From: Phylloscopus collybita
Lineage: Eukaryota > Chordata > Aves > Passeriformes > Phylloscopidae
Direction: 5' to 3'
Assembly (NCBI GenBank): GCA_027886175.1
Contig: JAJNNQ010000003.1
Coordinates: 8,032,001 to 8,096,000 of the forward strand
Length of the DNA: 64,000 nucleotides
A model generated the notes under the pieces. It saw only the letters and a list, made by a program, of their open reading frames with translations. It did no database searches and was not told the origin of the DNA. The position numbers and the translations under genes are program-made. Below are positions 37,837 to 49,500 of the stretch, in pieces. Each line of letters starts with the position of its first letter. Positions within the stretch are counted from its first letter, which is position 1.

Positions 37837-40516
37837 AAGGAATAAGAATGGAAAACAAGAAAGTCAAAAAGCCCTGAATCTTTACCTTTTTAAAGTGGAG
37901 ACACCACCACAGCAGGACATAATGGCTCGCTGTGGTGGTGGTGGTTTGCCTGAGAGCCTGGAGATTTATGTAATGAGAAACACAATTCCTGCAAAGAACA
38001 TTGTTAAATCTTTTCAAAATTTCAGCTATAAGCCATTTTATTGCTAATAATATGGCTAGATTCTTCTTTTGAAGAATCTGGGAATGTTTGACAAGTGGGG
38101 AAAATGGAGAGGACTTGAGGCACCATAATCTGTATTTTCCATTTACCTTGCTTGAAGCTTGAACAACACATGTGCCACAAATGATTTGTTTATTCCTAAG
38201 CGCCCCCAAGGAGCCCAGTCTCCATTCTCAGGCATATAATGGCTATTCAAATGAAAGCTTTAATAGGTTGTTGCAGATCTGATACCAATGCAGCGAGAGA
38301 AAGAGATATGCAAATATGCAAAATTAAACAAACTAGCTCCTGCCCTTTGCCTTCAGAGGTGCAGTCTCAGATCTGGATGGTGTCACTAGTGCAATGAGCC
38401 TGCTAGACTTAGCTCTCTGGAGAATGAGTTGCTTTTTCTCCTTTCCCACCCCCCTACTTTGCCTTACAAAGCTTTAACTTGAAAGTTATTTTGCTTGAAA
38501 TATTTTCTGTCTGCAGCACTCATGGGGAAGGAGAGCCCCAATGAGGGGTGAAATACACAACACGTTCAGATTTGAGCCTGAGGAACTTTGCTGGGAAAAG
38601 CTCCTCTGCGCTGGTTTGTTGCACATCTTAAAACAAGGCCCTTAACTTCAATGCCTTCTCCTGGGCATTTCTTCACCTTGTAGAAACAATTTTGGAAGAG
38701 TGACACAGACAGAAGTCCAATTAGAGGCTACAGTCTAAATAAAATCTGTTTCTGCCCATACCACGAGACAAATCAGGGGCTTCACTGGTTCTTAACACCA
38801 GTTCTTCTGTTCCTCCTTTGCTCCATGTATTGTGTGTGTGAGTCAGGCCCCAAAGCCACTTCAAAAATGTAAAAATAACATGTCATCCACCTAACTGTTG
38901 AAACTGTGCCAGCAGCTACTGTGTGCACTGAACAGCACTGAAAAATAATAATTTTACATCAAAAACACCATAAAAGTTTTTCAGTGCCTTGCAGGTTCTT
39001 AGAAAACTACTATTATCTTGTCCAACCCTCAAGGCTTTTTGCACAATTATCAATTAGTTCTGTGGTTGGTTTTCAGTGCTGGAAACAGGGGCCATGCAGC
39101 AAATCACACTGGAGGTGGAAGCACAGCTGTGCCTCCTCCCCAGGATATCCATGCACACCTCCTGGTGATTCTGCTCCTGGTTCAGGGGCACAATCTCTGG
39201 AGCATCCCTGTGCCTCTCTTACCCTCCCAATCTTCTGTGCTCTGATCACAAGAGCTTTGAAGCAAAACTTGCCTCTTGTTCCATCATTATTGCCGGTGAG
39301 CCAAACTTTGTCAGCAATAAAATATCTCCAGAGATCTGCAAATATCTAGAAAACCCCTGAGCTACAGGGGTTCAGCTGAAGCTGCAGCTTCAGACATGTA
39401 GAGAGAACCCCATGCTCAGCAGAAGGCAAGAGGGAGATCTTGCTTTGGCTGGGGTACTTGGACAGTGTTCTGGCTGGAACAGGTACCAGGGTGTGTTGGA
39501 AGCAGTGTAGGAAGTGGGTTTGCACCTCAGAGGTTTGAAGCTCTGCCCCACTGATGTTAACCAAGGCTGGACACCTCAGGGTTTCAGGGGGGAGGATCTG
39601 ACGAGGGCAGATGAGGAAAAGGGCTTCAAGAAAATAAATGTCCAACTTTAATTTAGCTTGTCTTTTCCTTCAGAACCAAGGAGGGGAAAGCCCAGTAGCC
39701 AAAACTATGGGGGAAAGATCTTCCTGTGGAAGTGTGAACAATATCATACAGAATGTTCCCCAGATCTGTGTTTCGTGAGACTGATTGGAGCTGTAGCCAA
39801 AACCTGTATTTGAATGTGGCTAGACAGTGGAATTAAAGGTGATCTCTGGCTATGTTTATGAACTGGGCCATAAGCTACTTATGGGCTGTGGTTACAAAAA
39901 AATAGAAAGGGCTGAGTCACAGTGGGAGAGCATGAGGCTGGAAGGTTCCCATGCAATCCTCCCTGTGCTCTGGAGGGGCCCAGCCTGTTCCCAGAGATCC
40001 TGAGCACCCCGTGCTCCCCAGACACCTCCCCTGACACTTGCAGGTTGTTGGTATTTCTGAAAGCCTGACTTAGAGGCTGGAGATGAGAAGAGTTTCTTTT
40101 GGACTGTCAGCAGCACAAATGAGAAGAAAGAATGGAATTCTGCAAAGTTTTTCCAGAATGCATGCCCAATTCAAACAGACTCATCCGGCTTCCTTGCAAG
40201 TGTGATTCCCAGATCACAGCTAAGTCTAGCACAGCCTTCCCTAACACCATCACCAGAGGCATTAGTGTGCAGAAGCAGATTTGTATTTTTCTAACTAAAA
40301 ATTATTAATTAAAAGCTGATACGTCTTGTGGGAAGCTCTTGATTTTGGCCCACCTAATTTTCAGTTTTAAACATTTTTACTTGGTCAGCATTTCATAACG
40401 AAATAAATTCTTTTTCTAAGAGGAGCACATGTTTCTGTAGGAGAAAACCTATTAAGGATAAAATAATGTTTAAGCATGAAACAAATTAGCATCTAACCAG
40501 TTTTTGTTTCTTGCAG
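37837..40516. other. Non-coding stretch
   Basis: No gene: the longest frames are 121-124 codons on opposite strands, without recognisable domains. It contains the candidate regulatory block at 38,215-38,330. No repeats were recognised. Confidence 0.6.
38215..38330. promoter_or_regulatory. Candidate regulatory block with tandem octamers
   Basis: ATGCAAAT at 38,308-38,315 is a perfect POU-factor octamer, and a second ATGCAAA begins at 38,316, directly adjacent in the same orientation. Upstream are ATTCAAATG and GCTTTAATAGG strings; downstream is AAATTAAACA. The segment carries no recognisable repeat. Octamers bind POU/Oct family factors; a role as an enhancer here is inference. Confidence 0.3.
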
Positions 40517-40748
40517 ACAACCATATTTCAGAAATTGAGATTACCAATTCTGATCCTATTTAAGACTGGGGAGAAAATGCAAAATTCTGAAGTATCTGCA
40601 GGGTTGGAGAGCAGTTTTCCACTGAGCTCTCCTCAGATGGGATTGCAGAAATTCTGTTTTCTCCTTCCTCCTGGCTCTGCCGCCAGGCAATTCTGTTCAC
40701 ACTGTTCTCCAAGACAAAATCTGAGCCAGGCTGAGATTTGTGCTGATG
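40517..40748 (+). other. Weak candidate exon
   Basis: A T-rich tract TTTTTGTTTCTTGCAG ends with AG at 40,515-40,516, a good splice-acceptor shape. A donor-like GATG/GTGAGTGCC gives GT at 40,749-40,750. The 232 bp between are open in one frame (part of a 103-codon frame starting at 40,511), but the implied peptide has no domain I recognise. Such pairs arise by chance every few kilobases, so it could equally be noise or a non-coding RNA exon. Confidence 0.15.
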
Positions 40749-41043
40749 GTGAGTGCCTGCCTTTCTTTCTATTTTTCTTTCTTCAAATAAAACAATTTCC
40801 TAAGGCTTTGAAATGGGGCTGATAAAAAGTAGCTTTTAAAATGCATTTTAGTAAATAGTTTGAAACCAGACCATAAAGTCTCATAACTGTAGGTTTGCCC
40901 TTAATTATACCTCACTGACAGCCCATTTTCCTTCTCTTCTGCAAACAGTCTCCTTTTTCTTTAAGAGCAAAACATATTGTATGCTACTTTTGAAAGATTT
41001 GTGGAGTTTCACGCAAATTCGACAGAATCTGTAGGTAAACAGT

Positions 41044-41055
41044 GTCACCTAGTGG
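41044..41055 (-). promoter_or_regulatory. CTCF-like motif
   Basis: GTCACCTAGTGG fits the core of the CTCF consensus (reverse form GCCMYCTRSTGG) at all but one position. Only the core was checked by eye; flanking positions were not scored. CTCF cores of this quality occur by chance, so binding is uncertain. Confidence 0.25.
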
Positions 41056-41489
41056 ATAACCCGCATCGATTTTCCTAAACTGTGGAAGTTTGGCCGTGTG
41101 GTTTTTCCATTTCGTCCTAGAAAAAAAAATATTATCTCAAATTGGAAGGAGCCCTGTACTGAGAAATGGGATTGCTGCCAAATGGCTGCAAATCCAAAGT
41201 CTCAGGATTTGATGGCCAGCACTGAGAGGGACGTTTGTCATGAGCATGGGCACAGATCCAGTCCCATCACCAGCTATAAAGGGAAGAACCAAATCTCCAG
41301 CTCAGTCCCTGAAGAGCAAAGGGTTATAGCAGCACATCCTGAAATATTTATTTCCTGCATGTGTAAAGGTGTACTGGACTCGACATCATCTCCTGCACCA
41401 TCAGCTGCCCCTCTCCAGGCACAGAAAACAAGAGGATGTCAGGAAGTGCCTGCCATGAAATCAGCTGAGGCTTCTGAGAAGTAAAAGTT

Positions 41490-41542
41490 AAAAAAAAAAA
41501 AACAAAAAAAAAAAAACCAACAAAAACAAACCAAAACCAAAA
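41490..41542. repeat. A/C-rich low-complexity tract
   Basis: A12-C-A13-CC, then (CAAAA)-like units to 41,542. It is the mirror-strand version of the G/T tracts elsewhere. Confidence 0.9.
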
Positions 41543-43004
41543 CTGCAAAGTCCTTGGGGTGGGAGATTTGGCAGAGAGTATTGGAAAGCAGGAGAAAGAG
41601 TATCAGCTCCGTGAAGGAGTCTCTCATCCTGAGAGGGTGAAATGATAACTTTGGGGATGTGGTGGCAGGTATCTATGAGAAAAGCTTCCTAGATAAAGCA
41701 AGAGATAAGCCTTGGAGAGCCTTCAGAGTTAGAAGTAACAGGTTAGAAAATCAGGACACGATAGCCTCAACCAAAGGTAAAGTGCTTCAGAAGGATATGC
41801 TCCTGAAAACTAAACTGAGGTTGGATATCCTGAAGACTACTTGCAGCACTTAGGTTTCTGCTTTCTAACTAACTTTGCTGTCAGGATCCTTTGGAGTCAA
41901 GATGGATTCGAACCAGAACACTGCAGGAAGAAATAAATATAAACAGAATTGAGACTAAAATGGAAAAGAGCTCTTCAGAGTCAAGGAAACTCCTGGGAGA
42001 AGGAAAGAGGTAGAACTCAAGTAGCAAGGGTGAGAACTCAGGTAACTTAATTTCTAAACTAATCAATGACTGGCATTCAGCTGGCTTGGTGCAGGCTGGC
42101 TGGGAGGTGGATGGTTTATGTTCCACTCTCACTACCCATCCCTGTTCTTCCTCCTCCTGTAAGGTCATCACTGCAGTTTGTTACAATTGCATTTGGGTTT
42201 TCTTTCTGAAAATCCCACTGATGCCCTATTCCTTTCCTCACATTGGACAAGAATGTGAAGGAGAGCCAAAGCATGGTCCCAGAGATGGCTCTTCCATGTC
42301 CAAGAGGCAGCAGGTGGGAAAACCCAGGTGAAAATTCAGGATATTAACAGCATCTTCTTAACATAGACACCAGTGGTGGAGAAGGGCAGGACTGCTGTGT
42401 CACTGGACTCCAGCAGGCTGGCTGTGAGCATTCTCAGACTGAACATTTATAGCCAGGTCTTACATTGATGGTCAAAAGCAATAAGCCAGAACATCCTGAA
42501 AAATGTACGGATACCATACAATGTATAGATCCAATGTGGATATTGGAATTATAGTTGAAATGATAAATATTTTATTTTCTTAGGTCAGGAAGCCTGAGCT
42601 CTAGTACTTAATTGTCTTCCAAATAAGAGGAAAACAGTGATTGATTCTTATGGCAGATTGTTCTGCTAAGTTTGTGTTTGGCCTCTGTTTTCTTCATTTT
42701 TGTCATGTGTCAAAGGGATGGTCTGTCATTCTTTTCCAAAGGAGGGAAAGTGATTCTCGTGTAAAGCCCAGAGGAGCTCTGTTTACAGGCAAGCTAAAAT
42801 ATGCTGCAAGTCAGGACACTTTCTCACCTGAGCATACACTGTGTTTCCAAAACAAACACTGGCATAACTGTGTTTGTTCAGTTTCAAGCAGCTTTCCTCC
42901 AAACTATTTCATGGGGTTTTTTATACCAGTCTTCTTGGACCAGTTCCCACTGACTGAATCCATGGAAGGCACCATCATCCACTGGTCCCTGCTGTGGGCA
43001 TTGG

Positions 43005-43100
43005 CAGGTACAGGCTTTGTTACACCTCTTTGGTTACTCTGTGCCTCAGTTTGCTCCTCCATTAATCTGAGTTCTACACTGACCTTCCCACAGTGCTTTT
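43005..43100 (+). repeat. Probable MIR-type SINE remnant
   Basis: GGCTTTGTTACACCTCTTTGG followed by CTCTGTGCCTCAGTTTGCTCC parallels the GGGCAAGTCACTTAACCTCTCTGTGCCTCAGTTTCC region of MIR-type SINEs. The expected TGTAAAATG block is mutated beyond recognition, so confidence is modest. Confidence 0.4.
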
Positions 43101-44150
43101 ATTCTTGGGACCTCTGAGAAATTCTCTTACCCGTCCTCTCTCAGACAGTCAAACCATTACTAAATCAGACAGTTATCATATTTCCCTTCTCAAAGAGAAG
43201 GTGATAATAATTCCTTTGCTCAATAAAGTATATATGGAGAGTAATCCTGCTGAGTGATACTATGAGATGTAATAGCACTGTATGAGGTCAGAATGTTCCC
43301 ATGAGTCCAAAAAACAGTGAGTAAAAAGCTTGACTAGGTCAAGGACCCCACTCCTGGGAACAACAGAAGGAGGAAATAGATGTAGCACCTGGAAAATGCT
43401 ACTCTCATAAAGAGAGGCATCCTCCTCTAAATATCTGCTAACTCTAATATTAAACAAATCAAAATTTACTTATTCTGTGGAATCCTCTTTTGCTTCTTTC
43501 TACAGAGACACTTTATACAGGAATTTCACACTAATTTTTAAAAGTAGCTCTTGTTCCACCAGGAAATCGTAATTTCTTTAGCCAAGAACATCTAGTCTGG
43601 AGTCTGAGGAGGGCTGGCATTCTCTGCAAGAGCACAGCAACAGCCCAAACGTCTTAACATTCCCAGGCTGGAACCATCCCTGCTGTCAGCAAACCCCTTG
43701 GAGGCTCTGCTTGGCCCCTGGCTGCCTGTGCTCCCAAATTCCATGTGCTCTGAGGGTGCCATGCTGAGCCCAGGGTGGGCTGCCAGGTTCCCCAAGGGTG
43801 CAGGTACAGCCCAAAGAGAGGTTTTTACAGGCAGTCTGCCTCAAGCTGAGAGTGCTGTTGCCTGCATAAGAAATTCCCTTCCTCTGTGACAGCAGCACAT
43901 ATGAGTGCTCCCAAGCCCTGTTTGGATCCCTTTATACACACATGCACCAGAAGTGGGGAGAAGACAACTGTGAGGGCAAACACTGAGCCAAAAAGGCAAA
44001 TTGCATTGCCCAATTAAATGAAGAATCTCTCGTAGCTAGAAAAGGATAAAAAAATATAATCACATTAACATCCATCCCTCAGGCTGTCTGGGCAAATGAA
44101 GATCCAGGGAAAGCAGCAAGCTGAGGAAATGAGCTGGTTGTAGAAAACTC
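43101..44150. other. Non-coding stretch
   Basis: Short overlapping frames on both strands at 43,590-43,900 only. No repeat was recognised. Confidence 0.6.
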
Positions 44151-44170
44151 TGTGTGTGTGTGTGTGTGTG
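44151..44170. repeat. (TG)10 microsatellite
   Basis: Ten perfect TG units, then CACATGTG. Confidence 0.95.
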
Positions 44171-45280
44171 CACATGTGAGATGCCATATTTTACCCATTT
44201 AAATAATCAGCATCATGATCATCTAAAACAAAAATGATAAAGAAAAGACAAACCCAAGGCTTCCAATCTCTCTGTCTGCATCCCATCCTTTAAGGTGGCT
44301 ACTGAGTAGTCACATTCCTCAGTACTGGGGAAATTTGAAGAGCTAATCATTTCCTCTGACTCAAAAGCAAAACATGAAGGCAAAAACAAAACCCACTCAT
44401 CATCTTTCTGAAGCTCCCTGCTTAAATTTGCTTTTCAGCTTGTGCAGCATTTGTTTACCTCATAAACTGTTTCTCAGGGTGACTCAGGGCACTGGATGGT
44501 GCGAGTTTGAGGATCTCAACAAATTTGAAGAGAAGGCCTGGAGAAACTGTGAAAGACTCCATCTTTCCTCAACTTCCCTTCCAGCTGCCCAGTCAGATTT
44601 TCCAGGAGTGCTCTGAAATAAGCTTTTTATTTCTATTACTAGTTCACATCCAGTCATGGAAGAGTTTGTGCCTTGCCATGAGAAAATATCTGGAGCTTTG
44701 GAAGCTGGGTCTCACACAGGGTCCATTCAGTCACATCTCCTTAATGTTAGCAGATCTCAGGTAATTTTCACATGAAACAACCACCTGAAAACCCACCATT
44801 GCTGCTGGCTTTACTGGTTTAAGAGTGACTGGCTGTAGACTTTAATTTGCCCTCTTGTTCCTTGGGGTGGGCTAGCAGGGTAGGAAATTAATGAGGCAGC
44901 CAGGAAGAGGTAGCACCACTTCTGTATGTATACAATTTCAGTCTACAATGGTTCAATTCCAGCACCTTTTCCTACAGTAAATGCAGTGAATATTCTTATT
45001 CCTGTTCTAAAAGCAGCACTAAATGGGATGGTTTAAGCTGAGAATATTTTCCCAGCTCCTGGAAAGGGTAAGACACACAGCCCTGAGGTGGGAAAAATGT
45101 GTGATTGCCATCAAACTAAGCAGCCGTGTTCAGCTTGTCTTGGATTTCTTTATATGAGACAAAGGATGATTCATAAAAGCAAATGCTGAGGCCACACAGT
45201 TTGTCAGGGCTCTAGTCTAACCAGGTGTAATGACTGAGGTTTTGCAGACAAGCTGCAGTTAAGGCAAAAAAATAACAGAT
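44171..45280. other. Non-coding stretch
   Basis: No gene-like frame over 85 codons. No repeat was recognised. Confidence 0.6.
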
Positions 45281-45355
45281 CATGGGTCAAATCCATCCCT
45301 GATGTAACTCCAGCATCATCAGTAGGAGTTACCCACGTGTGAATCTGGCCCCATG
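45281..45355. repeat. Palindromic (MITE-like) element
   Basis: CATGGG at 45,281-45,286 and CCCATG at 45,350-45,355 are exact inverted ends. Between them GTCAAATCCATCCCTGATGTAACTCC faces GGAGTTACCCACGTGTGAATCTGGCC with most positions complementary, around a short CATCATCAG centre. It shares GTAACTCC with the copy at 34,101 and the CCAGATTC-type ends with other copies. Class from memory: old amniote palindromic repeat. Confidence 0.7.
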
Positions 45356-45622
45356 TTCCCCACTCATACAATAAAGCAAGATCCCTCCTGCAGCAGAATC
45401 AATTGGAAAAAGGAGAAGGGAAAAAATGCTTCTTTTTTGACCACATTAAAAATAATCACTTTTTTGTTGCACAATGGGGCAGAGAAAACCAGTCCTAGAA
45501 ACCAGAGTACAATTTCCTCAGCATGTCACAGGGAGGGGAGAGAGGGGGAAATTGGCATAACCAAGAAGTTTCTTTCATCTCTGTTCAGTTCTAAACAATG
45601 CAGGGAACAAGGGAAAGCACAC

Positions 45623-45745
45623 CTAGATATCCATATATCTATATCTATCTATATCCATCTATATCTATATAGATATCTAGATGAGCTTTCTCCTCTCCCT
45701 CCCATCTATATCTATACATAATATATGGATATCTATAGATAACTA
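45623..45745. repeat. Imperfect ATATCT microsatellite
   Basis: Variants of ATATCT/CTATAT fill 45,623-45,680 and resume at 45,704-45,745 after a pyrimidine-rich interruption. It includes the 16-bp perfect palindrome ATATCTATATAGATAT at 45,661-45,676. Confidence 0.9.
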
Positions 45746-45775
45746 CATAGCTTCCATAAACACAGCATGATTTAG

Positions 45776-45790
45776 AAAAAAAAAAAAAAA
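45776..45790. repeat. A15 homopolymer
   Basis: Fifteen A, read directly. Confidence 0.9.
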
Positions 45791-48554
45791 GGCACTATAT
45801 TCTTTCTGTTGATCAGACTTGATGTTTAAAAACAGTAAAGTAAAAAAGATGAAATATAATGTTTGGTGTCTCAGATTTCCTTCCCACTTGGCAGGTCGGG
45901 TGTGTTTGTGAGCTCTACGGGAATGCAGAAAAGTCACCTGGGGGAGGAAATTGCTATTCTCTAAAAATTACTAATCATTCTTTCACACCAAACAAACACC
46001 ACTGAGAGGTTTTTAGTTATACAGAGGTGGAATTTTTTTGTTCTTTCCCCTTTTTCCTCTCTTTTCCAGCTAATGATACAGATGTGCAAAATGCAGGATA
46101 TGATATCCTACTAAGCATTAGGTGCAGCGTTTTGCAGGTGACAGGATCCAGGTCTGAGTCCAAAATAAAAGCACAAAAAATCTTCTACTGCACACTGCTA
46201 GCACTTTACAACCTAAATGGCAGGAAAAGCAATTCATACAGTCATAGAATAATCTTGCCAGCACAATTAGTACTCCAGCAGCAGTGAGGTCTCCTCTGAG
46301 ACTGTGGCCCTGGTGCAAGTGCCCACTAGAAGAGCACACAAATTAATCACATGAGACAGAAAGCTGGAAGAAAAATATGCCACTTGATCTGGAATTCTTA
46401 CAGCTAGGAAACTTAGAGTGCTTGGGACCTCTCTAGTGGAAGTAGAAGCTAGACCCACTCCTGCACCCAAGTCTCAGACAGAGGAGTCTGATTCCTCCCA
46501 TCTCCCCTCTCCCACTCAGAAGGCTTTTGCTGACACATCCAGGGAATGCAGAGCTGTTCTTCTACCCATTGTATTTCAACAAACCCATTCACACCTAAAC
46601 CTGCTCATTTGTCTTTGCCAAGGATGCTCCTACACACATTTCACTGGCTGCAGTCCCTCCTCCTTGGCACAGCAGCAGCAGAGTGCAGGTGGCAGCGAGG
46701 GGCCCCGGGTGCTGGTGTTCAGCTCCTTCTGCAGGAGCACACCCCACTCCTGCAGCCTCCTTCACGCCATGTGTCCCACCGAGGGGGATAAACAGGAATT
46801 GTGGCAGCTGACAGCAGCGTTTCCTGCGGAGCTTCCAGAGAAATAGCCCCGCATTCCCGGGCTTACAACTGGGTACCTGTCTGAGAACGGAGGACAAGGA
46901 ATTCACTGTAAAGAAAAAAAATATTAGTGGCAGCCCTGCTATATTTAACTATGCCATTAGCGTATATTTTTTAAAAAATAAAAGTCAGGATGATTACCTC
47001 TGCTGACTCTATTTTACTTTGGACTTCAGAGCACAGGTGAGAACCATCTGCTGACAAGGCATGGTATATTTTGTCATCCCTTCAGCCAGGGATTTCCTAT
47101 CCCATGTGGGGTGGCTGGGCTGCCAAGCCACTGCCCCATAGGAGTCAACTCCCAGTGTTGCAGCATTCCTGTTTTCTTCCCTTGAGAGGGAAGAAAATGA
47201 AGGTGACAAATTTACCTTATTTTCAGCCCATGAACAACAACTTTATTGTGACATGGTTACGGATCCTCCACCTCTGAAAAGGGCCTGTTAAATTTATGTT
47301 GACACATTGGGGTTTAATTCTCTGGACTAAATTTAGACCTTCTTTGCAATGAATGTTTATTTCTGTCCTGTTCCCCTCTGCTTTTTTCCTGCATCTGTGA
47401 GCACAGCAAACATCATCTAAAGCAAACAAAGCACAATGTAGTTTTTATCACTGCTCTAAACTAGCCTGAAATTAAGCTTTTTGGGTCAGCTGTGCTCATT
47501 CACACTGCAAAACATGAGAGCCTCTCCAGAGCATTTTTACTACACTAATAAAGAAATAATGGAAAACCAGGAATGGTTCCTAGAGAAAGGATAGCACCAA
47601 GCATGAGCAATGCCTGGCCACAGTTACACTCCCGATCTCTTCTCTGGACAGAACAAAGTAGGACAGTGCTTTGATGTATTTGTAAAATACATCTATTTTA
47701 CAGCAAGACCAGTGGTTGCTTTGCTGGGTGACGAGCAGTGATATTAAAATTCTGTCACTGAGCTTTAGGATTATCACCTTGAGGGAAGCACCTTGAGGAC
47801 CTGGCACCGCTTGGCTCTGCAGCTGCCATGGGAGCACTGCCTGCACCAGGACTGCAAAGTGCTTTGGGTGCTGGTTTCTACATCGCTGAGTGCTCTGCCT
47901 TGAAATACTTTCCCTCCTGAGAAGACATACTGGAATTTTCTGAAGCAAAACATGGCATTACGTAAATCTGATATTTTGACACACTGATATTTTAAAGCTT
48001 GCATAATTCACTGAATTCCACCCACGTTTTTCATTTCAGTACCTCAGAAGCATCATTTGTTGGTCAGTTTTAGGCTTCTTTGGACAGGTGTTTTGTTTTT
48101 TTTTTCCATTGCTCCATTCCTCAGGGCTCCCAATGGAGTTTCTATGGAGGATCCCTAGAGAGGCTGGTGATGACATGGGTTTTGTCACAAGTGGTTATAA
48201 GGATTGTGCTGTAAAGTTGCTGTTTTTGTGGCTAAAACATGCCCTTGCAATTATCCACCAGCAATAGATCCTGGCATCTGTGGGAGAACACAGCCTTGCA
48301 ATGAGGTGGGTTAGTACTAATTACAAGATGTTCATTCAGTGTAAGTAAAACACACTGTATTTTACTCATTAGCACCCAAAATGGCACATGCAATTGGAGC
48401 AACATACTAATCCAAATAGGGGATTACAGCTAAGCAGGGTGCTGAACTGTCTGCAGTTAATTTGTAGTTAACCAAGACGCTCATTTACCCTGGTAAGAGC
48501 ACACACCCACCCAGCAGTGCTGGGAGAGAAGCATCTCACCACACTTTAGAGAAG
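45791..48554. other. Non-coding stretch
   Basis: A 142-codon plus-strand frame (46,418-46,846) lies in a GC-rich patch with competing frames and no domain. Another frame of 122 codons (47,580-47,948, minus) is equally anonymous. The weak exon candidate at 46,070 is listed separately. TCATAGAAT at about 46,243 resembles a CR1 terminal repeat but stands alone. Confidence 0.6.
46070..46137 (+). other. Weak candidate micro-exon
   Basis: A long pyrimidine tract (46,034-46,067) ends in CCAG at 46,069, an unusually strong acceptor shape. CAG/GTGACA at 46,135-46,143 is a plausible donor. The 68 bp are open in one of three frames. No protein match is recognised, and chance is the default explanation. 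Confidence 0.12.
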
Positions 48555-48658
48555 GATCTTTTCCTGCAGCAAACACATCAATGCCAATAAGGTCAGATAA
48601 CACAGGAGGAGACCCAGCTTCTTCACTGGCATTAATGTGTTTGCTATAGGAAGAGATA
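48555..48658. repeat. Long hairpin: 32-bp arms, 40-nt loop
   Basis: Left arm 48,555-48,586 and right arm 48,627-48,658 are reverse complements at 27 of 32 positions, including 18 bp with one mismatch (GCAAACACATCAATGCCA against TGGCATTAATGTGTTTGC). Four of the five mismatches are transitions, so several positions could still pair as G-U in RNA. Weaker pairing goes about six bases further out. Size and shape fit either a microRNA-like precursor or a decayed MITE. The sequence is not one I recognise, and it lacks the GAAGTCA/GTAACTCC cores of the other palindromes here. Confidence 0.6.
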
Positions 48659-49500
48659 CTTTTTCTTTACCCAGTTAAGAATACAATGGCCTTTCCCAAC
48701 TCAGATTTTCTTCAGCTGATCACCTAATAACTAAAGCACAGTACAAATATAGTCTATTTTATCATGTCCTGTGTCTGCTGAATCTTTCCTGTGTCCATAA
48801 TCAGGGCTGATCCTCAACTAGTTTATAAGAGATTTATTATGAGATCATAGGCTGGCTTCATTAAACTCACGCCCAAGTGAATGGACATTTTTATGACTGA
48901 TGAAGCTTGGAATGATTAGGAAACAGTCTCAGCTCAACCCGAAATGGTTATTATAATCCAAGATTAAAATGTTTTCTCAGCAGTTTGTGCTATTGAAGTT
49001 CATGTGTACATTCATCTGCCAACCCCTTGCTGTGCATTTCACCAAGCTACCTGCAAATCAGATGGAGAGCACTGTGAGTTTGCTGAGCCTTTTAATTGCT
49101 CCATTGAAAATGACTGAGGAAGAAGCAGACCAATAGAAAAAGAGGGTGCTGGGCTTATTAACTCACAGGTGAGGTCACCTTCTGTGTATCAGGATGGAGG
49201 AGAGCCTATGAAAGGAGGAATGGAAGACATTTTTGTCAGAAATGAGTGTGAGTAGAAGTAATTTGAGACAAAATAAGAAATTGTACATTTAAGCTCTTCA
49301 GAAGTTAAGAGTTATTGAATGGAATGCATTAATTCATTTTGTTTACAGTTAAAAAAAAAGTTGTAGCTATTTGAATTTTAGTCTGCTCTTCCTTTTTGTT
49401 TTTTGACAATAGTTTTACTTCTTTTGGTCTAAGGCATATTTTTGGAGTAAACTTCATTTTCTGGAGAGCCGCTTGTACTTTAGCATTTAGAGCCCAATGC
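48659..49500. other. Non-coding stretch, possibly conserved
   Basis: No frame worth noting. 48,830-49,100 is repeat-free, with CATTAAACTCACGCCC, TAATCCAAGATTAAAATG and TTTTAATTGCTCCATTG, the last rich in homeodomain-type cores. It may be a regulatory element; this cannot be shown without alignment. Confidence 0.3.

Larger units (their letters stand above)
40749..43004. other. Non-coding stretch
   Basis: No gene; a 128-codon plus-strand frame (41,098-41,484) and the start of a 158-codon one (42,641-43,117) have no recognised domain, and the latter runs into a SINE remnant. It holds a CTCF-like motif and an A-rich tract listed separately. Confidence 0.6.

Noticed and set aside
42641..43117. 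158-codon plus-strand frame
   Set aside because: Its end runs through a probable MIR-type SINE remnant, and no domain is visible.
46238..46252. TCATAGAAT resembling the CR1 terminal repeat
   Set aside because: A single unit with no CR1 sequence after it.
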